Shown here: piece after piece, positions 33,032 to 45,932 of the stretch
How positions within the stretch are numbered: the stretch's first letter is position 1
Layout: each line of letters begins with the position of its first letter
DNA from: Sthenelais limicola
Lineage: Eukaryota > Annelida > Polychaeta > Phyllodocida > Sigalionidae
Direction: 5' to 3'
NCBI GenBank assembly: GCA_942159475.1
Contig: OW804095.1
Location: 146,114,314 to 146,178,313, forward strand
DNA: 64,000 nt
The notes under the pieces: generated by a model
Seen by the model: the letters and a program-made list of their open reading frames with translations, nothing else
Told to the model about the DNA's origin: nothing
Database searches by the model: none
Translations under genes and position numbers: made by a program

Positions 33032-33900
33032 ATATTTGTTTCTTTTCAAGGTAATCATAATGTCAGTAAGAAGCGGTATTTATTTACAGTTTGGTCAAAC
33101 ATTTTTATAAACTAGTTAGCTCGGAGAAAGGGAAGAATACAAAGTGATGTTGGATGGAGGGTTTTTCTAATATGTTCCACGGCTGTATTACAGGGGTAAA
33201 CGTAGGTCTATTATATATACTCTCCAGTAAAGCATCAATAATACATAGGAAACAGAAAGCAATGCTCGAGTTTAAAAAAGGTTAAATGTACATGGTTGCA
33301 ATTATGCAACCAATGTGATTTCCCCCATAATATGTGAACGGACATTTGAATATCATTCATGTCTAAATAATAATTGGTAGTCATATGAATGACTCCTTCA
33401 TATCATGAGTAACTCATACATATTAGGTGTGACTATCTATAAAAAATGATTAATTGTTCTTTGGTTTGGAAAGCACGGAAAACCTGCATTGCAGAGGGTT
33501 GCTTCCATTTCTGATGTATACCTTATAGTAATGTCAGAATATAAATCTTATGTATGTATATATAATAACATAGAGTTCCAAAGAAAGTTACCTCGTAGGA
33601 AGACCCAAATTCGATGGGAACCCAAGACATAAAAAACAGGAATTACACATAGAGTAACTACACTAAGAATCGGGTTTCCTTGTATGACTTGACAAGCGAG
33701 ACATGCACGGGCATGGTATAAATCCACGCGGTACAGTTAAACAGTTAGGGCTCGGTAAACGCACCCGGGATTCATCTGGGTTCTCTACATGAAAGGGGGC
33801 TGCACAACCCTTTAAAGCGGGGTAATATATGGGTTTGTGGATTTATGGGTTGTATGAGGGAGCAGAACGATGAAGGCGGTGGTCTTAAAGGGTTAAACAC
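33032..33900. other. unassigned stretch
   Basis: Single-copy here. AACCCTTTAAAG (about 33808) and CTTTAAGACC/AAAGGGTT words (about 33880-33896) form a weak inverted pair. No gene seen. Confidence 0.4.
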
Positions 33901-33904
33901 ACAT

Positions 33905-34139
33905 GGGTAAGATTTTCAGAAAATGTACAATTCACCTTCACCAATCCTCTCAAATAACCCAAATTTCGGACAAAAATAAAGTTAAAAATACAGTTCAACC
34001 TAACCAAACAGATTGCCAGAATCAGTCCAATGCCATATATACTCGAGTTTACCTAGTATTGGTCAAATTGCAGCCTAATTTAGCAGAATTTACTAAAAAT
34101 GTACAGCTGCCAATTATACATTTTCTGGAAATCTGACCC
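33905..34139 (-). mobile_element. MITE family A, copy 17 (I)
   Basis: Full length. Left end GGGTAAG. Flanks ACAT and ACAC differ at one base. Confidence 0.94.
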
Positions 34140-34612
34140 ACACAGGAAATCAACTCCAGGTACTGGGAATCAGCACAGGACATTGACTCCTTTAACTCAC
34201 AGACTTTTTTCGTTTAAATATTAGAAATTTCAGCTGACATGTATCATCAGGTCAATTGAATACAGAAGTTGAATGTGGATGGGTTATTGAGTGGGTTGCT
34301 TCACATAACTCCAGTGATCTAATTCAGAATGAAACCAAGGAGGTGTTTTGAAAGTTACTTACAAACAAGGTGCAGTTTATTCCAGTGAAACCTATTAACG
34401 TCTTTTTTTAAAACTAGGACTAGATCACCGCAAAGGTGGTCTTTCTCTAGTACCTCGTGGGGGTGGGGGTGGGGTTAAATTGTAGCCGCGCCCGGGTTCG
34501 AACCCACAACATGTTGATGCCACTGGCGGACCCAGCGCTTTATTATAAGCAACGCCTGGACATGGTGAATACATGGTGAATACTGCGTGTTCCAATGTAA
34601 CTGTTTAAATAC

Positions 34613-34847
34613 GGGTCAGATTTTTAGAAAATGTACAATTGACAGCTCTACACATTTAGGAAATTCTCCTAAATTAGGCTGAAAAATGAAGAATACCAGG
34701 TATATTTGAGTATATTTGGTATTGCATTGATTTAAAGTATCAGTTCTGTTATGTTAAACTGCATTTTGAAGCTCATTTTTATCTTAAATGTGGGTTATTT
34801 GAGAGGTTTGGTGAAGGCGAATTGTACATTTTCTGAAAATCTGACCC
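34613..34847 (+). mobile_element. MITE family A, copy 18 (II)
   Basis: Full length with TSD ATAC. Confidence 0.95.
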
Positions 34848-35245
34848 ATACACTATAGACCACTCGGCCACCTCACAGCCCCAGCCTTTAGTTCGTTCTA
34901 CCAACCCATCTAGTACACAATAATTTGACTTTGTGTTTTAAAAATATCTATTGTGTAAATGCGGATGTATTACTATATTTTATAAGGCAACGCGTGAAAA
35001 CATTCTGCGTTTTTTCCAATGTAACTGTTTAAATATACTATAGGCCTATAATGAATAAAAAAAACACCAAAAAACAACGTAAAAGTACTAAAATTGCGGG
35101 GTTCAGCAAAGACACTGGTCATTTTAATACCCCGCTAATGCGCTTCAATCAAGCCAACAGCACTGCTAACATGCGCAGTTGTAAGCTCAACAAGGCCTAT
35201 CTCAGAGGGCGAAAGTACACGTGGAGTAGTAAGGAGGGGGCTTAT

Positions 35246-35480
35246 GGGTCAGATTTTCAGAAAATGAACAATTGTCAGCTGTACACATTCAGTAACTTCT
35301 GCTAAATCGGGCTGCAATTTGGTCAATACTAGGTAAATTCGAGTATATTTGGCATTGCATTGATTCTAGCAATCTGTTTGGTTAGGTTGAACTGTATTTT
35401 GGGCTTTATTTTCGTCTGAAATTTGGGTTATTTGAGAGGATTGGCGAAGTTGAATTGTACATTTTCTGAAAATCTGACCC
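35246..35480 (+). mobile_element. MITE family A, copy 19 (I)
   Basis: Full length with TSD TTAT. Confidence 0.95.
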
Positions 35481-35855
35481 TTATGGGAGGGCGTGGTATG
35501 TGAAAGGTAGAAAGGTAAATGGGTGGAGGAGTGGGACGTGTGGGTTAAAAGAACCGAGCATATGTCGGTATATAGTAAAGGGAGGAGGCGTGATATATCA
35601 CTATTTTTAGTGAGGAAAAGGTCAGTAATAATTTATAGAGCAACTTCTAAGAACACCGTTCCCTGAAAGTTTACTTACAAAGGGAAGTTTTTCCTGATTC
35701 AAAATCAAAGCTTAAACCGATTGTGTAAATATAAATTTGTTGCAGCAAAGCTGGTTATATTTATGTTATAAAAGTCGAAATTGGAAATACAAGTAGCAAC
35801 ATAAGGGATGATGAACATTCATTGATAAATTCTTGAACATAAGATAATATGATAT

Positions 35856-36262
35856 GTGATGTGTTTCAGGAAAATGAAAAATATCAATTTTGCGACTTAT
35901 GACACAAAGTGTTTTTTTCACAAGATCACATTCTTGGAATGTTCTAATTTTTGGGGAGTTTATCACGTATAGCTATATCAATTGATGTATCAAATATGAG
36001 GAAAATCTGTGTAATATATCTTTTCGTTTTAAAGGTCCTCGTATGGACTACATTTAGTTACTTAACTGTTTATTGACCCAAAGAAATATTGGAAAAAATT
36101 TTTTCAACAAATAAAATATCAAACTTTAAATCTAGAAATACTTATTAGATTATTAGACTGTTTACTACCATTGGAATCGGCTTGATCTCATCTTTTCAAA
36201 TATAATGGTATCTCAAAATCTATTTTTTGCGACTTATGACTCATTTTCCCGAAACACATCAC
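35856..36262. mobile_element. MITE family F, copy 2
   Basis: 407 bp with intact outer ends GTGATGTGTTTCAGG and CCCGAAACACATCAC and TSD ATAT. It is the best full-length reference for the family here. Confidence 0.9.
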
Positions 36263-36507
36263 ATATGATGATTTTTGTGTATAGACTTCATAACATCAGA
36301 AAAACGTCAGGAAAACACGGAAGCTTTAAGGGTGTGGCAAAGAGAAAGCCACCCCAGTGCAACCCACTTTCAAGTCAAACTGTCAAATCCTCGGCGTCTA
36401 ATTCAAATGACAAGTTACAAACCTGGCATTAGGTGAATAATTGGGTACACGTGCTCCACTTACACTGCCCCAAACACCACAGTAGTAGATTAACCACATT
36501 TATACAT

Positions 36508-36742
36508 GGGTCAGATTTTCACAAAATGTACAATGGGCAGCTAAACATATTTAGTAAATTCTGCTAAATTAAGATCAACTTTGGTCAATACTAGGTAAAT
36601 TCGAGTGTATTCTCCATTGCATTGATTCTAGCAATCTGTTTGGTGAGGTTGAACTGTATTTTGAATTTTATTTTCGTCTGAAATTTGGGTTATTTGAGAG
36701 GATTGGTTAAGGCGAATTGTACATTTTCTGAAAGTCTGACTC
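36508..36742 (+). mobile_element. MITE family A, copy 20 (I)
   Basis: Full length with TSD ACAT. Right end CTGACTC. Confidence 0.95.
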
Positions 36743-37181
36743 ACATAGCAACTATTTTTATAATTTCACCCGCTTCCTTGTTACGAGCAGAGAGCGTGAA
36801 AAGGTCGTACACGACACCTAGGTTTGATGTGCCGCAAACCCCAGCACTCAATTATCGCCCAACCTAACGCAATGTCCATCATTATGGCCATACTTTCCAA
36901 GTTTTGGGTTCGAGGACAGACATCTGAATTTGATTTTACTTCGCTTTCTTCTTAAGAGATTTCCATCAAACCACTTAACTTTTTCCTTCGAACCTGTCGG
37001 CCATCTATGGACAACCAGTGACAGAGTTTAAGTAAAATAAATATTTATATGTTGAATGAAAGTTAAAATATGAGTACATGAGTTAGGTACATAAATATCT
37101 AATAGATGACAAGGATGACAGACGCCATGATAGGGAGGTAGGAATAGAGGGAATGAGCGCAGGGAGGCACGACATGTAGAT

Positions 37182-37408
37182 GGGTCAGATTTTCAGAAAT
37201 TGTACAATTGGCAGCTCTAATTATTTAGTAATTTCTCCTAAATTATGCTAAAAAAAAATTAAATTTGTGGTATATTTGGTATCGCATTGATTTAAAGTAT
37301 CAGTTCTGTTATGTAAAAACAGCATTTTGAAGCTCATTTCTGTCTTAAATGTGGGTTATTTGAGAGGATTGGTGAAGGCGAATTGTACATTTTCTGAAAA
37401 TCTGACCC
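37182..37408 (+). mobile_element. MITE family A, copy 21 (II)
   Basis: 227 bp with small internal deletions. Flanks AGAT and ATAG do not match directly. Confidence 0.93.
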
Positions 37409-37475
37409 ATAGATACATTGCAGGGAAATGTGAAGGGCAGGCCTGGTGGGCAAGGGTTGCATGAGCTGCAGCAGG

Positions 37476-37703
37476 GGGTGATATCACCTGAAAATGTACA
37501 ATTCACCTTCAGCAATCCTCTCAAATAAACCATAATTTAAGAAAATAATGAGCTTCAAAATACAACAGATTGTTTGAATCAACACAACACCAAATATACT
37601 CAGATGATATAGCCTACTTAGTATTGACCATTTCTCAGCCTAATTTTGCAAAATTTACTAAATGTGTAGAGCTGCCGATTGTAATTTTGTGAAGATCTCA
37701 CCC
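37476..37703 (-). mobile_element. MITE family A, copy 22 (diverged)
   Basis: Both ends decayed (GGGTGATATCACCTG; GATCTCACCC). The interior is intermediate between types I and II. Probably one of the oldest copies. Confidence 0.85.
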
Positions 37704-37774
37704 AGGGAGGGAGGTTGTTGCTGTTGGTGTTGTAGCTCGTTGTGGCTGTTCTGGGTCAAGTGCTAAAGCCTAAT

Positions 37775-37975
37775 CAGTCTAGGCCCAAAGTTGAGAGTGT
37801 CCCTTCAAACGAAGGGAAAGCCTCTCGCCTCAAACCGTAAAGTGCCATTATAATTCCATTATATATAAGATTGCAAAATGTCATCATAATCCCTAGTTCT
37901 AGGCCAGGAAACCGATTAGCGAAATAGGCGTCCAATTACTGACATACCATTCTTATCTGATCTGAGGGTTTGGAC
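37775..37975 (-). mobile_element. MITE family C, copy 5
   Basis: CAGTCTAGGCCCAAA at the left. The right end stops at GGTTTGGAC, so the last bases of the terminus are missing. No TSD. Confidence 0.84.
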
Positions 37976-38062
37976 ATATAACATAAGGACGATGGGACGT
38001 CCACAGAGTGATTCTGTCCCTGTGCAGGGAGTTTTATCGACTGAATTTGAAAGAAAAGTATC

Positions 38063-38160
38063 TAATAATAATAAATTCTTTATTTGTAAATGACAAGTAA
38101 TTACAGATCGGTGGTACACATCAGATCTACATCTGGTCGTCCAGTACATGCCACTGTGGG
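38063..38160 (-). mobile_element. retroposon 3' end with (ATT)n tail
   Basis: The minus strand ends ACAAATAAAGAATTTATTATTATTA-type sequence: an AATAAA signal and short simple repeats, as in CR1-like LINE ends. Only about 100 bp remain. Confidence 0.4.
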
Positions 38161-38228
38161 CATTCTAAAAGTCTGCCAATGATCGTAGCAAATATATATA
38201 TAATATTTGACCCATTAAGCTCATGTAA

Positions 38229-38645
38229 TACCCCTTTCACACTACACAACCGAAGCGAATCGTAGCGAACTGGTTTATCTAATGCGCACCATTCATACTG
38301 CAGCAGAGAAGCGCTTCAAAGCGCTTTGACTTTGACTAAGTCGGTTCTATTCAGACTACAGGCAAGTCGCCGTAGTCTTTTCCATGTGTTTATAAGCAAC
38401 GCAGCTGATTGATGACGTCAGAAACCACTTCGCTTCGCTTCGGTTCCATTCACACTAGCAGAATTAGCACTGAGAAATCGAAGTGAAGCGAAGCTGTTTA
38501 TATAATTCACCTCAAGTAGGTGGATTGTAGAAACCACTTCACTTCACTTTGGATTCGGTTTGGAAGCGCTTTACAGTGCAGTGTGAATACAACCGACCTC
38601 GGGGAAGCGCTTCAAAGCGCTTTGAAAGGTGTAGTGTGAAAGGTA
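38229..38645. mobile_element. MITE family L
   Basis: About 417 bp, inverted termini TACCCCTTTCACACTAC and GTAGTGTGAAAGGTA. GCGCTTCAAAGCGCTTTGA palindromes occur near 38308 and 38605, with several CGCTTCG words in between. The flanks TAA and TTA do not form a direct TSD. Contains GATGACGTCA near 38411. Confidence 0.8.
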
Positions 38646-38993
38646 TTAGGTTGGTGTACACCTCTTCCTACATCTAACTAACAATAGGCTTTATTGGGTT
38701 CCCTCTGAGACTGTCCAGTCACTTTCACCACTAATTAACCGCAAGTACCAGCAATTATTCTCTCGTTTTCCTTCATTTCTCAATGATTTTAGACAAAAAC
38801 AACATGGAAATATACTAATCTGTCAAAATGAATGTTAAATATTAGCCGAGTTTAACCTGATACTATTGCAACAATCGCTTAGAAATTGTAAAATAGAAGA
38901 GGGAACGATGTAAGTGACAATCAACACATACACGGACCTACTTTCGTGCAAGCATTAGATTACCGCAGTTTCAGACGTGCGTTCCTACCATAA

Positions 38994-39218
38994 GGGTCGG
39001 GTTTTCAGAAAATGTACAATTCGCCTTCACCAATCCTCTCAAATAACCCACATTTAAGACACAAATGGGCTTCAAAATGCAGTTTAACATCACAGAACTG
39101 ATACTTTAAATCAATGCGATACCAAATATACTCAGTATTCATCATTTTTCAGCCAAATTTAACAGAATTTTCTGAATGTATAAAGCTGTCAATTGTACAT
39201 TTTCTGAAAGTCTGATTC
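38994..39218 (-). mobile_element. MITE family A, copy 23 (II)
   Basis: 225 bp with the AGATATACCC part of the interior missing. Right end mutated to CTGATTC. Confidence 0.92.
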
Positions 39219-40184
39219 TTAAATGAGATGCGTGTAAAGTGGAGGTGTTAGAAACTGGGTAAAAAACCTGCCAAAGATAACTGAAGTGGGAAGGGAGGGG
39301 GGGGGGGGGTCTGTCGCTTTAGCCCCTCATAAACTGCACGTTTATAAGAGATGACAAAGAGTCGGACTGAAAAAAGTGAGATTTCGGCGGGTCCTCTAAA
39401 TAATTATTAGGCAGATCAGGAAACTTTACACCTAGAACTACAGGTCCAAATCCTTTAATACTGGGTGACCTTTGGGTGGGTCTGCAATGAATAGACCACT
39501 GAACAGACAATTTCATTTTTTAACGGAATTTAGCTGAGAATGCAGTTTTAATATGCTATTAGCTACCAACATACACTCTATCCACCCTTTGTAGAACCGA
39601 AACTTTAAAGAGTATCGGTATAGACTAGCATTGGGGTTTCGGTTCTACAGAGTGTAGAGTGCTGGGCATTTCTTCACTGCCTATGTTTTTCAATTTTTTA
39701 GGCTGGTGACTAATCATAGATACTTTATGTAATAAAAAGGCGCAACTGATCATTTTTTATTACATTCTCGGAAACATGGGGGTGATGTCAGGACATATTC
39801 CAGACTAAAGGGCACAGTTGTACCAAACCTTTACCAGATTATACATGTAAAGGAAAATTCAATGGCCTTTTAATTTCCAGTGATCTCAGTTACCAGCGAA
39901 CATGCTGATTTTTTTTGGACTGCCGTATGAAACCGTCGAAACTGTCAAATATTCAGAGAAACAGATCTGAAGAATGTCAGATTTGACAAGAGAATATGTA
40001 ATATAAGGTAACTTGAGAGGAACCCTGGAAAGCTGGCCTCGAAAAGTTGATTTCCTCCCAGGCAAAGGGTTTCAATCCCCTTACCCTATATCTATACATG
40101 ACCGAAACATGAAAGATTACCACTGGGTGGGTAACAGAGAGGGGAAATATATGTGACGCCCCCAAAATACACTTCAACTTGCGT
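39219..40184. other. unassigned stretch containing hairpin P
   Basis: G-run at 39298-39310. Apart from P, nothing recognised. Confidence 0.45.
39573..39661. mobile_element. P: small fold-back element
   Basis: Arms TTGTAGAACCGAAAC and GTTTCGGTTCTACAG pair, with outer ACACTCTA-like words also pairing. About 89 bp. The termini resemble those of Q at 10977. Confidence 0.6.
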
Positions 40185-40188
40185 TAGT

Positions 40189-40424
40189 GGGTCAGATTTT
40201 CAGAAAATGTACAATTGGCAGCTGTACACATTTAGGAAATTCTGCTAAATTAGGCTGAAAAATGATGAATACTGGGTATATCTGATTATAATATGGTACC
40301 GCATTGATTTAAAGTATCAGTTCTGTTATGTTAAACTCCATTTTGAAGCTCATTTTTGTCTTAAATGTGGGTTATTTGAGAGAATTGGCGAAGTTAAATT
40401 GTACATTTTCTGAAAATCTGACCC
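40189..40424 (+). mobile_element. MITE family A, copy 24 (II with I-like right end)
   Basis: TSD TAGT. The interior is type II but the right end reads TTGGCGAAGTTAAATTG as in type I, suggesting gene conversion or recombination between subfamilies. Confidence 0.94.
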
Positions 40425-41129
40425 TAGTGCCTTTTTGATATGTTGGAAGGTGTGAAGTCTAGGTGTTGGTTGATGACTCCATTTTGGCATACTGTAGGTA
40501 TCGCAGATATTAATTCTAGATTCCAAGTCTTAAATGCAAAAGTATCATTTCACCCCATAATAATTTGTAAAACCGAGAAGTGGTCCTGAGGGAGGTTAAA
40601 GAAGATGTGAGAATTATAAAGATAAATCCATTGTAAGCCAATGATGAAGATGTTGATGTATTTTGATGTAACAGTAGCTGTTTATGTCCTAAATGAATAA
40701 AATAAAAAAAAACAAACCCAAAAACATAACGCAACTGAGTTCACAGATGTCCTTACTTGAGAATTGGAACAAAAATCCGGTACCAAACTAAACCAATTTA
40801 ATTCCACAGCCAATGCATAGTCAAAAGTCAAAGCAAACCATTGCAGAATTTGTTTACCACGCCTTAAGACCAACAGAATACAGTTTCCTATTTGAAGCGA
40901 TGATGATTTAATCAAATGTAACTAGGTATAGTTTAAAATATCAGTCACTTCTGAAGTGAATGCTTCAACAAAAGTGGATTTTATCGAAGTTTCAACTAGA
41001 AGTCGTCAAGTAACCAAAGCTGCAATGCCTTGCCTCTTGGGGAACAACCTGTTAGAAATACTATATCATTATATCTCAAGTTGTAATATTTGTAAAAAAT
41101 GTTTGAAAGTCTTCCGAAGAACCATATAC
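40425..41129. other. unassigned stretch
   Basis: A plus-strand AATAAAATAAAAAAAAAC near 40696 looks like a processed or retroposed 3' end. Nothing else recognised. Confidence 0.35.
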
Positions 41130-41364
41130 GGGTCAGATTTTCAGAAAATATACAATTGGCAGCTCTACAAATTTATTAAATTCTGCTGAATTAGGCTGCA
41201 ATTTGGCCAATACTAGGTAAATTCGAGTATATTCGGCATTGCATTGATTCTAGCAATTTGTTTGGTTAGGTTGAACTGTATTTTGAACTTTATTTCCCTC
41301 TGAAATTTGGGTTATTTGAGAAGATTGGCGAAGTTGAATTGTATATTTTCTAAAAATCTGACCC
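41130..41364 (+). mobile_element. MITE family A, copy 25 (I)
   Basis: Full length with TSD ATAC. Confidence 0.95.
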
Positions 41365-41755
41365 ATACCTATAATACCCCTGAGACTACCCAGTCGACTC
41401 AAGAAACATTTTCAAGGAAGAATAAAGTAATAGAAGGCGCATAGAAGGAGAGCTTAAGTGGAAAAATGCCAGGACGTTAAAATCAAAGTTGACATAAAGT
41501 GTATCTGATTCCGGGGATGTACATTGGAGAGACGGGGTCGCCGGGCAACCCAGGCTCAAGGATGGTTTAAAGGGAGGTCCCAAACAACATCAAGCGATTT
41601 TAACAACAACCGAGTAATTATTATAGGTCTACGATGCCAACCATAGATAATAAGCAGGATTTGTGTGTATAATGTACATAAATAGAATGTGAACATGTAT
41701 AAGGACATAAGTTATAATGATATTTAACACTGAGTTTGTGGGACGAGGAGATAAC

Positions 41756-41943
41756 CTCCCTCAGCCCCACCCCCAGAGATTGCAACCAGAGATGGGTGAG
41801 ATTTTCAGAAAATGTACAATTCACCTTCACCAATCTTCTCAAATAACCCAATTTTCAGACTAAATGTGTACAGCTGCCAATTGTACATTTTCTGAAAATC
41901 TGACCCATATCTCCCTCAGCCCCCCCCCCCCCCGAGATTGCAA
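41756..41943. repeat. direct duplication around A copy 26
   Basis: CTCCCTCAGCCCC...GAGATTGCAAC is present at 41756-41787 and again at 41911-41943, directly outside the deleted A copy. The second has a run of 13 C where the first has CCCCACCCCC. This is far longer than the usual 4-bp TSD. Confidence 0.85.
41794..41906 (-). mobile_element. MITE family A, copy 26 (internally deleted)
   Basis: 113 bp: left end to TTTTCAGAC, then ACTAAATGTGTACAGCTGCC to the right end. More than half of the interior is missing, joined through a short AC overlap. Confidence 0.93.
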
Positions 41944-42522
41944 CTACCGAGGCGGTAGATATGGCTAGGTTTTGGTTTACCTCTTATAGCAGGCTGCTTC
42001 AAGTGACCGCCGCCTAGGAAAATCTTGTGTTTATATCAAATAAGCGCTTCAATGCTGCCTGCCAGGGAGAGGTACCATCAGGTACCCTCTCTACATTTTG
42101 AAAGAAAAAATATGTCCAGGTTATAAATGTTTACTTTAGGAAATGTCCCTTGAGATCCTAAGTGAGTACTTCTCAATGACTTGTGTTTTGATTCCAGATC
42201 ATCAAGGGAGCAAAGACACGGAATGATACAATTCTTGATATATTTAGGAGGTAAAGTCATGACCTGTCATATTTAATCAATTCCAACCTTACAGCTGCAA
42301 TGGGTTACAGAAATTTAGATTAAAGTCCCCCGGGAGAATGTTTTCTTTTTTGTTTAAATGGTAATAAACATTACATCGCTTTTCTCAGAAGATCCTGATC
42401 CCTTATCATTTTCGTTCTATTTTTACTACATTATATGAACGTATTCTATAGTATATATATATATCTAAGAGCGGTCACACAACATCCACCCTACATATGA
42501 TATGTGGTCTTAAATACTTTAA
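41944..42522. other. unassigned stretch
   Basis: No element or gene recognised. Confidence 0.45.
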
Positions 42523-42758
42523 GGGTGGGATTTTCAGAAAATGTACAATTGGCACCTCTACACATTTAGGAAATTCTCCTAAATTAGGCTGAAAAATGAA
42601 GAATACCGGTATATATCTGAGTATATTTGGTATCGCATTGATTTAAAGTATCAGTTCACTTCTGTTAAACTGCATTTTGAAGCTCATTTTTGACTTAAAT
42701 GTGGGTTATTTGAGAGAAATGGTGAAGGCGAATTGTACATTTTCTGAAAATCTGACCC
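42523..42758 (+). mobile_element. MITE family A, copy 27 (II)
   Basis: Full length. Left end GGGTGGG. Flanks TTAA and ATGA. Confidence 0.93.
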
Positions 42759-43135
42759 ATGAATAGTGTCTCGTTTCTCTTAGCACCAGGATCATCGCCA
42801 CCCAAATAGTGCATCCACCAATAATTAAGGATCAATTTCCGCAAATTGCTAAAGCTGTGCAAAGTCAACCAAATCCTAATTTCTATCTAAATGAAGGCAG
42901 TAGGATGGCAGTGAATGGTATGACCATTGATTATCGTATTAAACACTGGCCCTCTTTGATGTGCTAATACTACTTTATCCCATCGCCAGAGGTCGCTAAC
43001 AAATCTCCTCGTTTCAACACATGGCACCAGGTGGGGCTTGTCAATGGCGCATACCAGAGTGAACGCTGTCAGGACGCTATTACGTCACGAGGGAAAGGGT
43101 AAAGCACAAGACGATCTCGAGCTATGTAAACGTAC

Positions 43136-43370
43136 GGGTCAGATTTTCTGAAAATGTACAATTCAACTTCGCCAATCTTCTCAAATAGCCCAAATTTCAG
43201 ACGAAAATAAAGTTCAAAATACAGTTCAACCTAACCAAACAGATTGCTAGAATCAATACAAGGCCGAATATACTAGAATTTACCTAGTATTGACCAAATT
43301 GTAGCCCAATTTAGCAGAATTTACTAAATGTGTAGAGCTGCCAATTGTAGATTTTCTAAAAATCTGACCC
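43136..43370 (-). mobile_element. MITE family A, copy 28 (I)
   Basis: Full length. Flanks GTAC and GTAT differ at one base. Confidence 0.94.
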
Positions 43371-43988
43371 GTATATATATAATATACCTAACTCCTAAGC
43401 GTAATCGCAGGGGTATTCTTTTTGTTAATTATCATCTCTAACTTCAAAACAAATTTCTCTTATTCTAAAGTATTGGTTAAAACGGTACTGGGAAATTAAT
43501 GAGGTCAGGAATGTTACCAGACTTTATTAAAATAAACGGTGATAATGATTTGTATATAAAACTCTATTAGCAACGGCCTTTGATTCCCAGAGGATGTGAG
43601 CCTGTCGCTGAGCAGCTCAGACGCGAATATTTTACAAGAAAACGAGACGATCAAGACGCAGTTTGTACCCCATGGAAAACGAAAAGCATTGCTTTTAAAG
43701 AATAGGCACCAAAAGAAGGCATTCAAATTTGATTTGTAATTCCATTCATCTCCAAAGCCTTGCCATCAATTTTTACAGTTAACCGATACTTAGAATTAAA
43801 CCTGTAATTATGTTGAGGACATCGCAAAACCCTATTTGAAATGCGTAGTTTCTTTTGTCAAAATAAAAACTAAAATATTAAGACTAGACTGCCACAACAT
43901 AAACATTTTCAAAAGACTTGCCAACAAAAACGGGGGTAAATTGCTGAGAAAGGCAGTCTGTGAGAGATACCAGAATAACTACATATGT
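43371..43988. other. unassigned stretch
   Basis: No element or gene recognised. Confidence 0.45.
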
Positions 43989-44223
43989 GGGTCACATTTT
44001 CAGAAAATGTACAATTCACCTTCACTGATCCTCTCAAATAACCCAAATTTCAGACGAAAATAAAGTTCAAAATACAGTTCAACCTGACCAAACAGATTGC
44101 TAGAATCAATGCAATGCCAAATATACTCGAATTTACCTAGTATTGACCAAATTGCAGCCTATTTTACCAGAATTTACTAAATATGTACAGCTGCTAATTG
44201 TACATTTTCTGAAAATCTGACCC
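43989..44223 (-). mobile_element. MITE family A, copy 29 (I)
   Basis: Full length. Flanks ATGT and ATAT differ at one base. Confidence 0.94.
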
Positions 44224-44556
44224 ATATATTCAGCATCAGACTGGCCTCCATTACTAAATTATGTGCGTCCTATTCGTCACGTCAGCGTTCTCATAATGTA
44301 CTCATCTGAAGCCTAGAATTAGAGCGAGACCTGTCAGGGGGAAGAGGCTGATGAAACTACGCGCCTGCTGCGGTAATAATTATGAATTATGTGTTAATAC
44401 ATTCATACTCAGAATTTACACCAGTGCCATCAGTTATGTCACTAAATCCTAGCCCACTCGTAGATCAAGATAAATGCTAGAGATAATTTAGAGGTCTCTG
44501 GAGTTTTTATTCAATACAAGTGGTTGTTACCACTATATAAATGAATACCCACACGT

Positions 44557-44791
44557 GGGTCAGATTTTCTGAAAATGTACAATTCAACTTCATCAATCTT
44601 CTCAAATAACCCACATTTCAGACGAAAATAAAGTTCAAAACACAATTCTACCTAACCAGACAGATTGCTAGAATCAATGCAATGCAGAATATACTTGAAT
44701 TTACCTAGTATTGGCCAAATTGTAGCCTAATTAAGCAGAATTTACTAAATGTGTACAGCTGCCAATTGTACATTTTTTGAAAATCTGACCC
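44557..44791 (-). mobile_element. MITE family A, copy 30 (I)
   Basis: Full length. Flanks ACGT and ACAT differ at one base. Confidence 0.94.
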
Positions 44792-45079
44792 ACATACTCG
44801 GAGACGCATTCCTGGTTTTCAACTAAGGGGTTAGCATATCTTGTTCACTTAGGGATTCAATCACTATACTATCCGATGTAATGGACATTCTTGCCGTAAT
44901 GATATCTGGGATATTACATCCAGATCTCCCGGACATGAAATATAATGAGTAGTGTCAATGGTTTATCGCTGAAACATGACTGCTCAGATCTGTAGACTAC
45001 AGAATATACCAAGGCATACAATATGGCTACATCCTTTAGATTTAGAATTAGATTTCCCTATTCAAATTAATACGCGAGA

Positions 45080-45319
45080 TTTTTTTAATTTTTCTTCTTA
45101 GGGAACCACCATCCAGGAACTGAAATTATTTTCTGTCTATTTCATGACAGTAGTTGTTTTAAACATGACAAATGTCAATTTTAAGAGTTTTCTGGTTAGG
45201 AAGACTTGTTTTTCCTGCTTTAAATTTAAAAAATTAGGGAAAGTCAAAATAACTTTTAGGTGGGTATAAGTTCTCTAGGTGTGTGTGTGTGGGGGGGGGG
45301 GGGGTAAATAACACACCCT
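45080..45319. mobile_element. MITE family U, copy 2 (diverged)
   Basis: Collinear with copy 1 at 541: CCAGGAACTGAAA, TCTATTTCATGACAGTAGTT, GGTTAGG, TTCTCTAGGTG, G-run, then GTAAAT..ACACACCC. The left terminus is decayed. A (GT)n stretch precedes the G-run. Confidence 0.6.
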
Positions 45320-45692
45320 ATATTTCTGGGGGCCTAATCAGAAGGGACTATAGTCAATGAAAACATGGTCCAAAATCTGATGAATAAATAACTTCCATAG
45401 TAAACTCCTAAGAATGTGTTGGGCTTTAAGATCTAACTTAGGACAAGAGTAAAGGCAAAGGCAACCTTCACATTTACAAAATTCCAAGAAGTTCAGAAAC
45501 TGTGCAAAGTGGTTTGATGCAATGGGTCGGGTGCGGGTGACATGTGATTCATAGCGGGATGACATGACATCAGTATGTAACACTTGTAGATGATTAAATA
45601 TTACATACTACTGTGATAACACATCCTCTCTACTCCTTTCCATTCCTGAATCCTGCGAGGATACACGTTGAAGATCCATGTCATGGGTATAT

Positions 45693-45932
45693 GGGTCAGA
45701 TTTTCAGAAAATGTACAATTCAGCTTCACCAATCCTCTCAAATAACCCACATTTAAGACAAGACAGAAACGAGCTTCAAAATGCAGTTTAACATAGCAAA
45801 TCAGATACTTTAAATCAACGTGACACCAAATATACTCAGATACTCTCGGTATTCCTCCTGTTTCAGCCTAATTTAGCAAAATTTCCTAAATGTGTAGAGC
45901 TGCCAATTGTACAATTTCTGAAAATCTGACCC
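45693..45932 (-). mobile_element. MITE family A, copy 31 (II)
   Basis: 240 bp with TSD ATAT and a 5-bp duplication AGACAAGACAG inside. Confidence 0.95.

Noticed and set aside
34475..34535. tRNA-like B box GGGTTCGAACCC
   Set aside because: The palindromic B-box word is present, but no convincing A box, acceptor stem or cloverleaf could be drawn on either strand. At most a tRNA-derived SINE relic.
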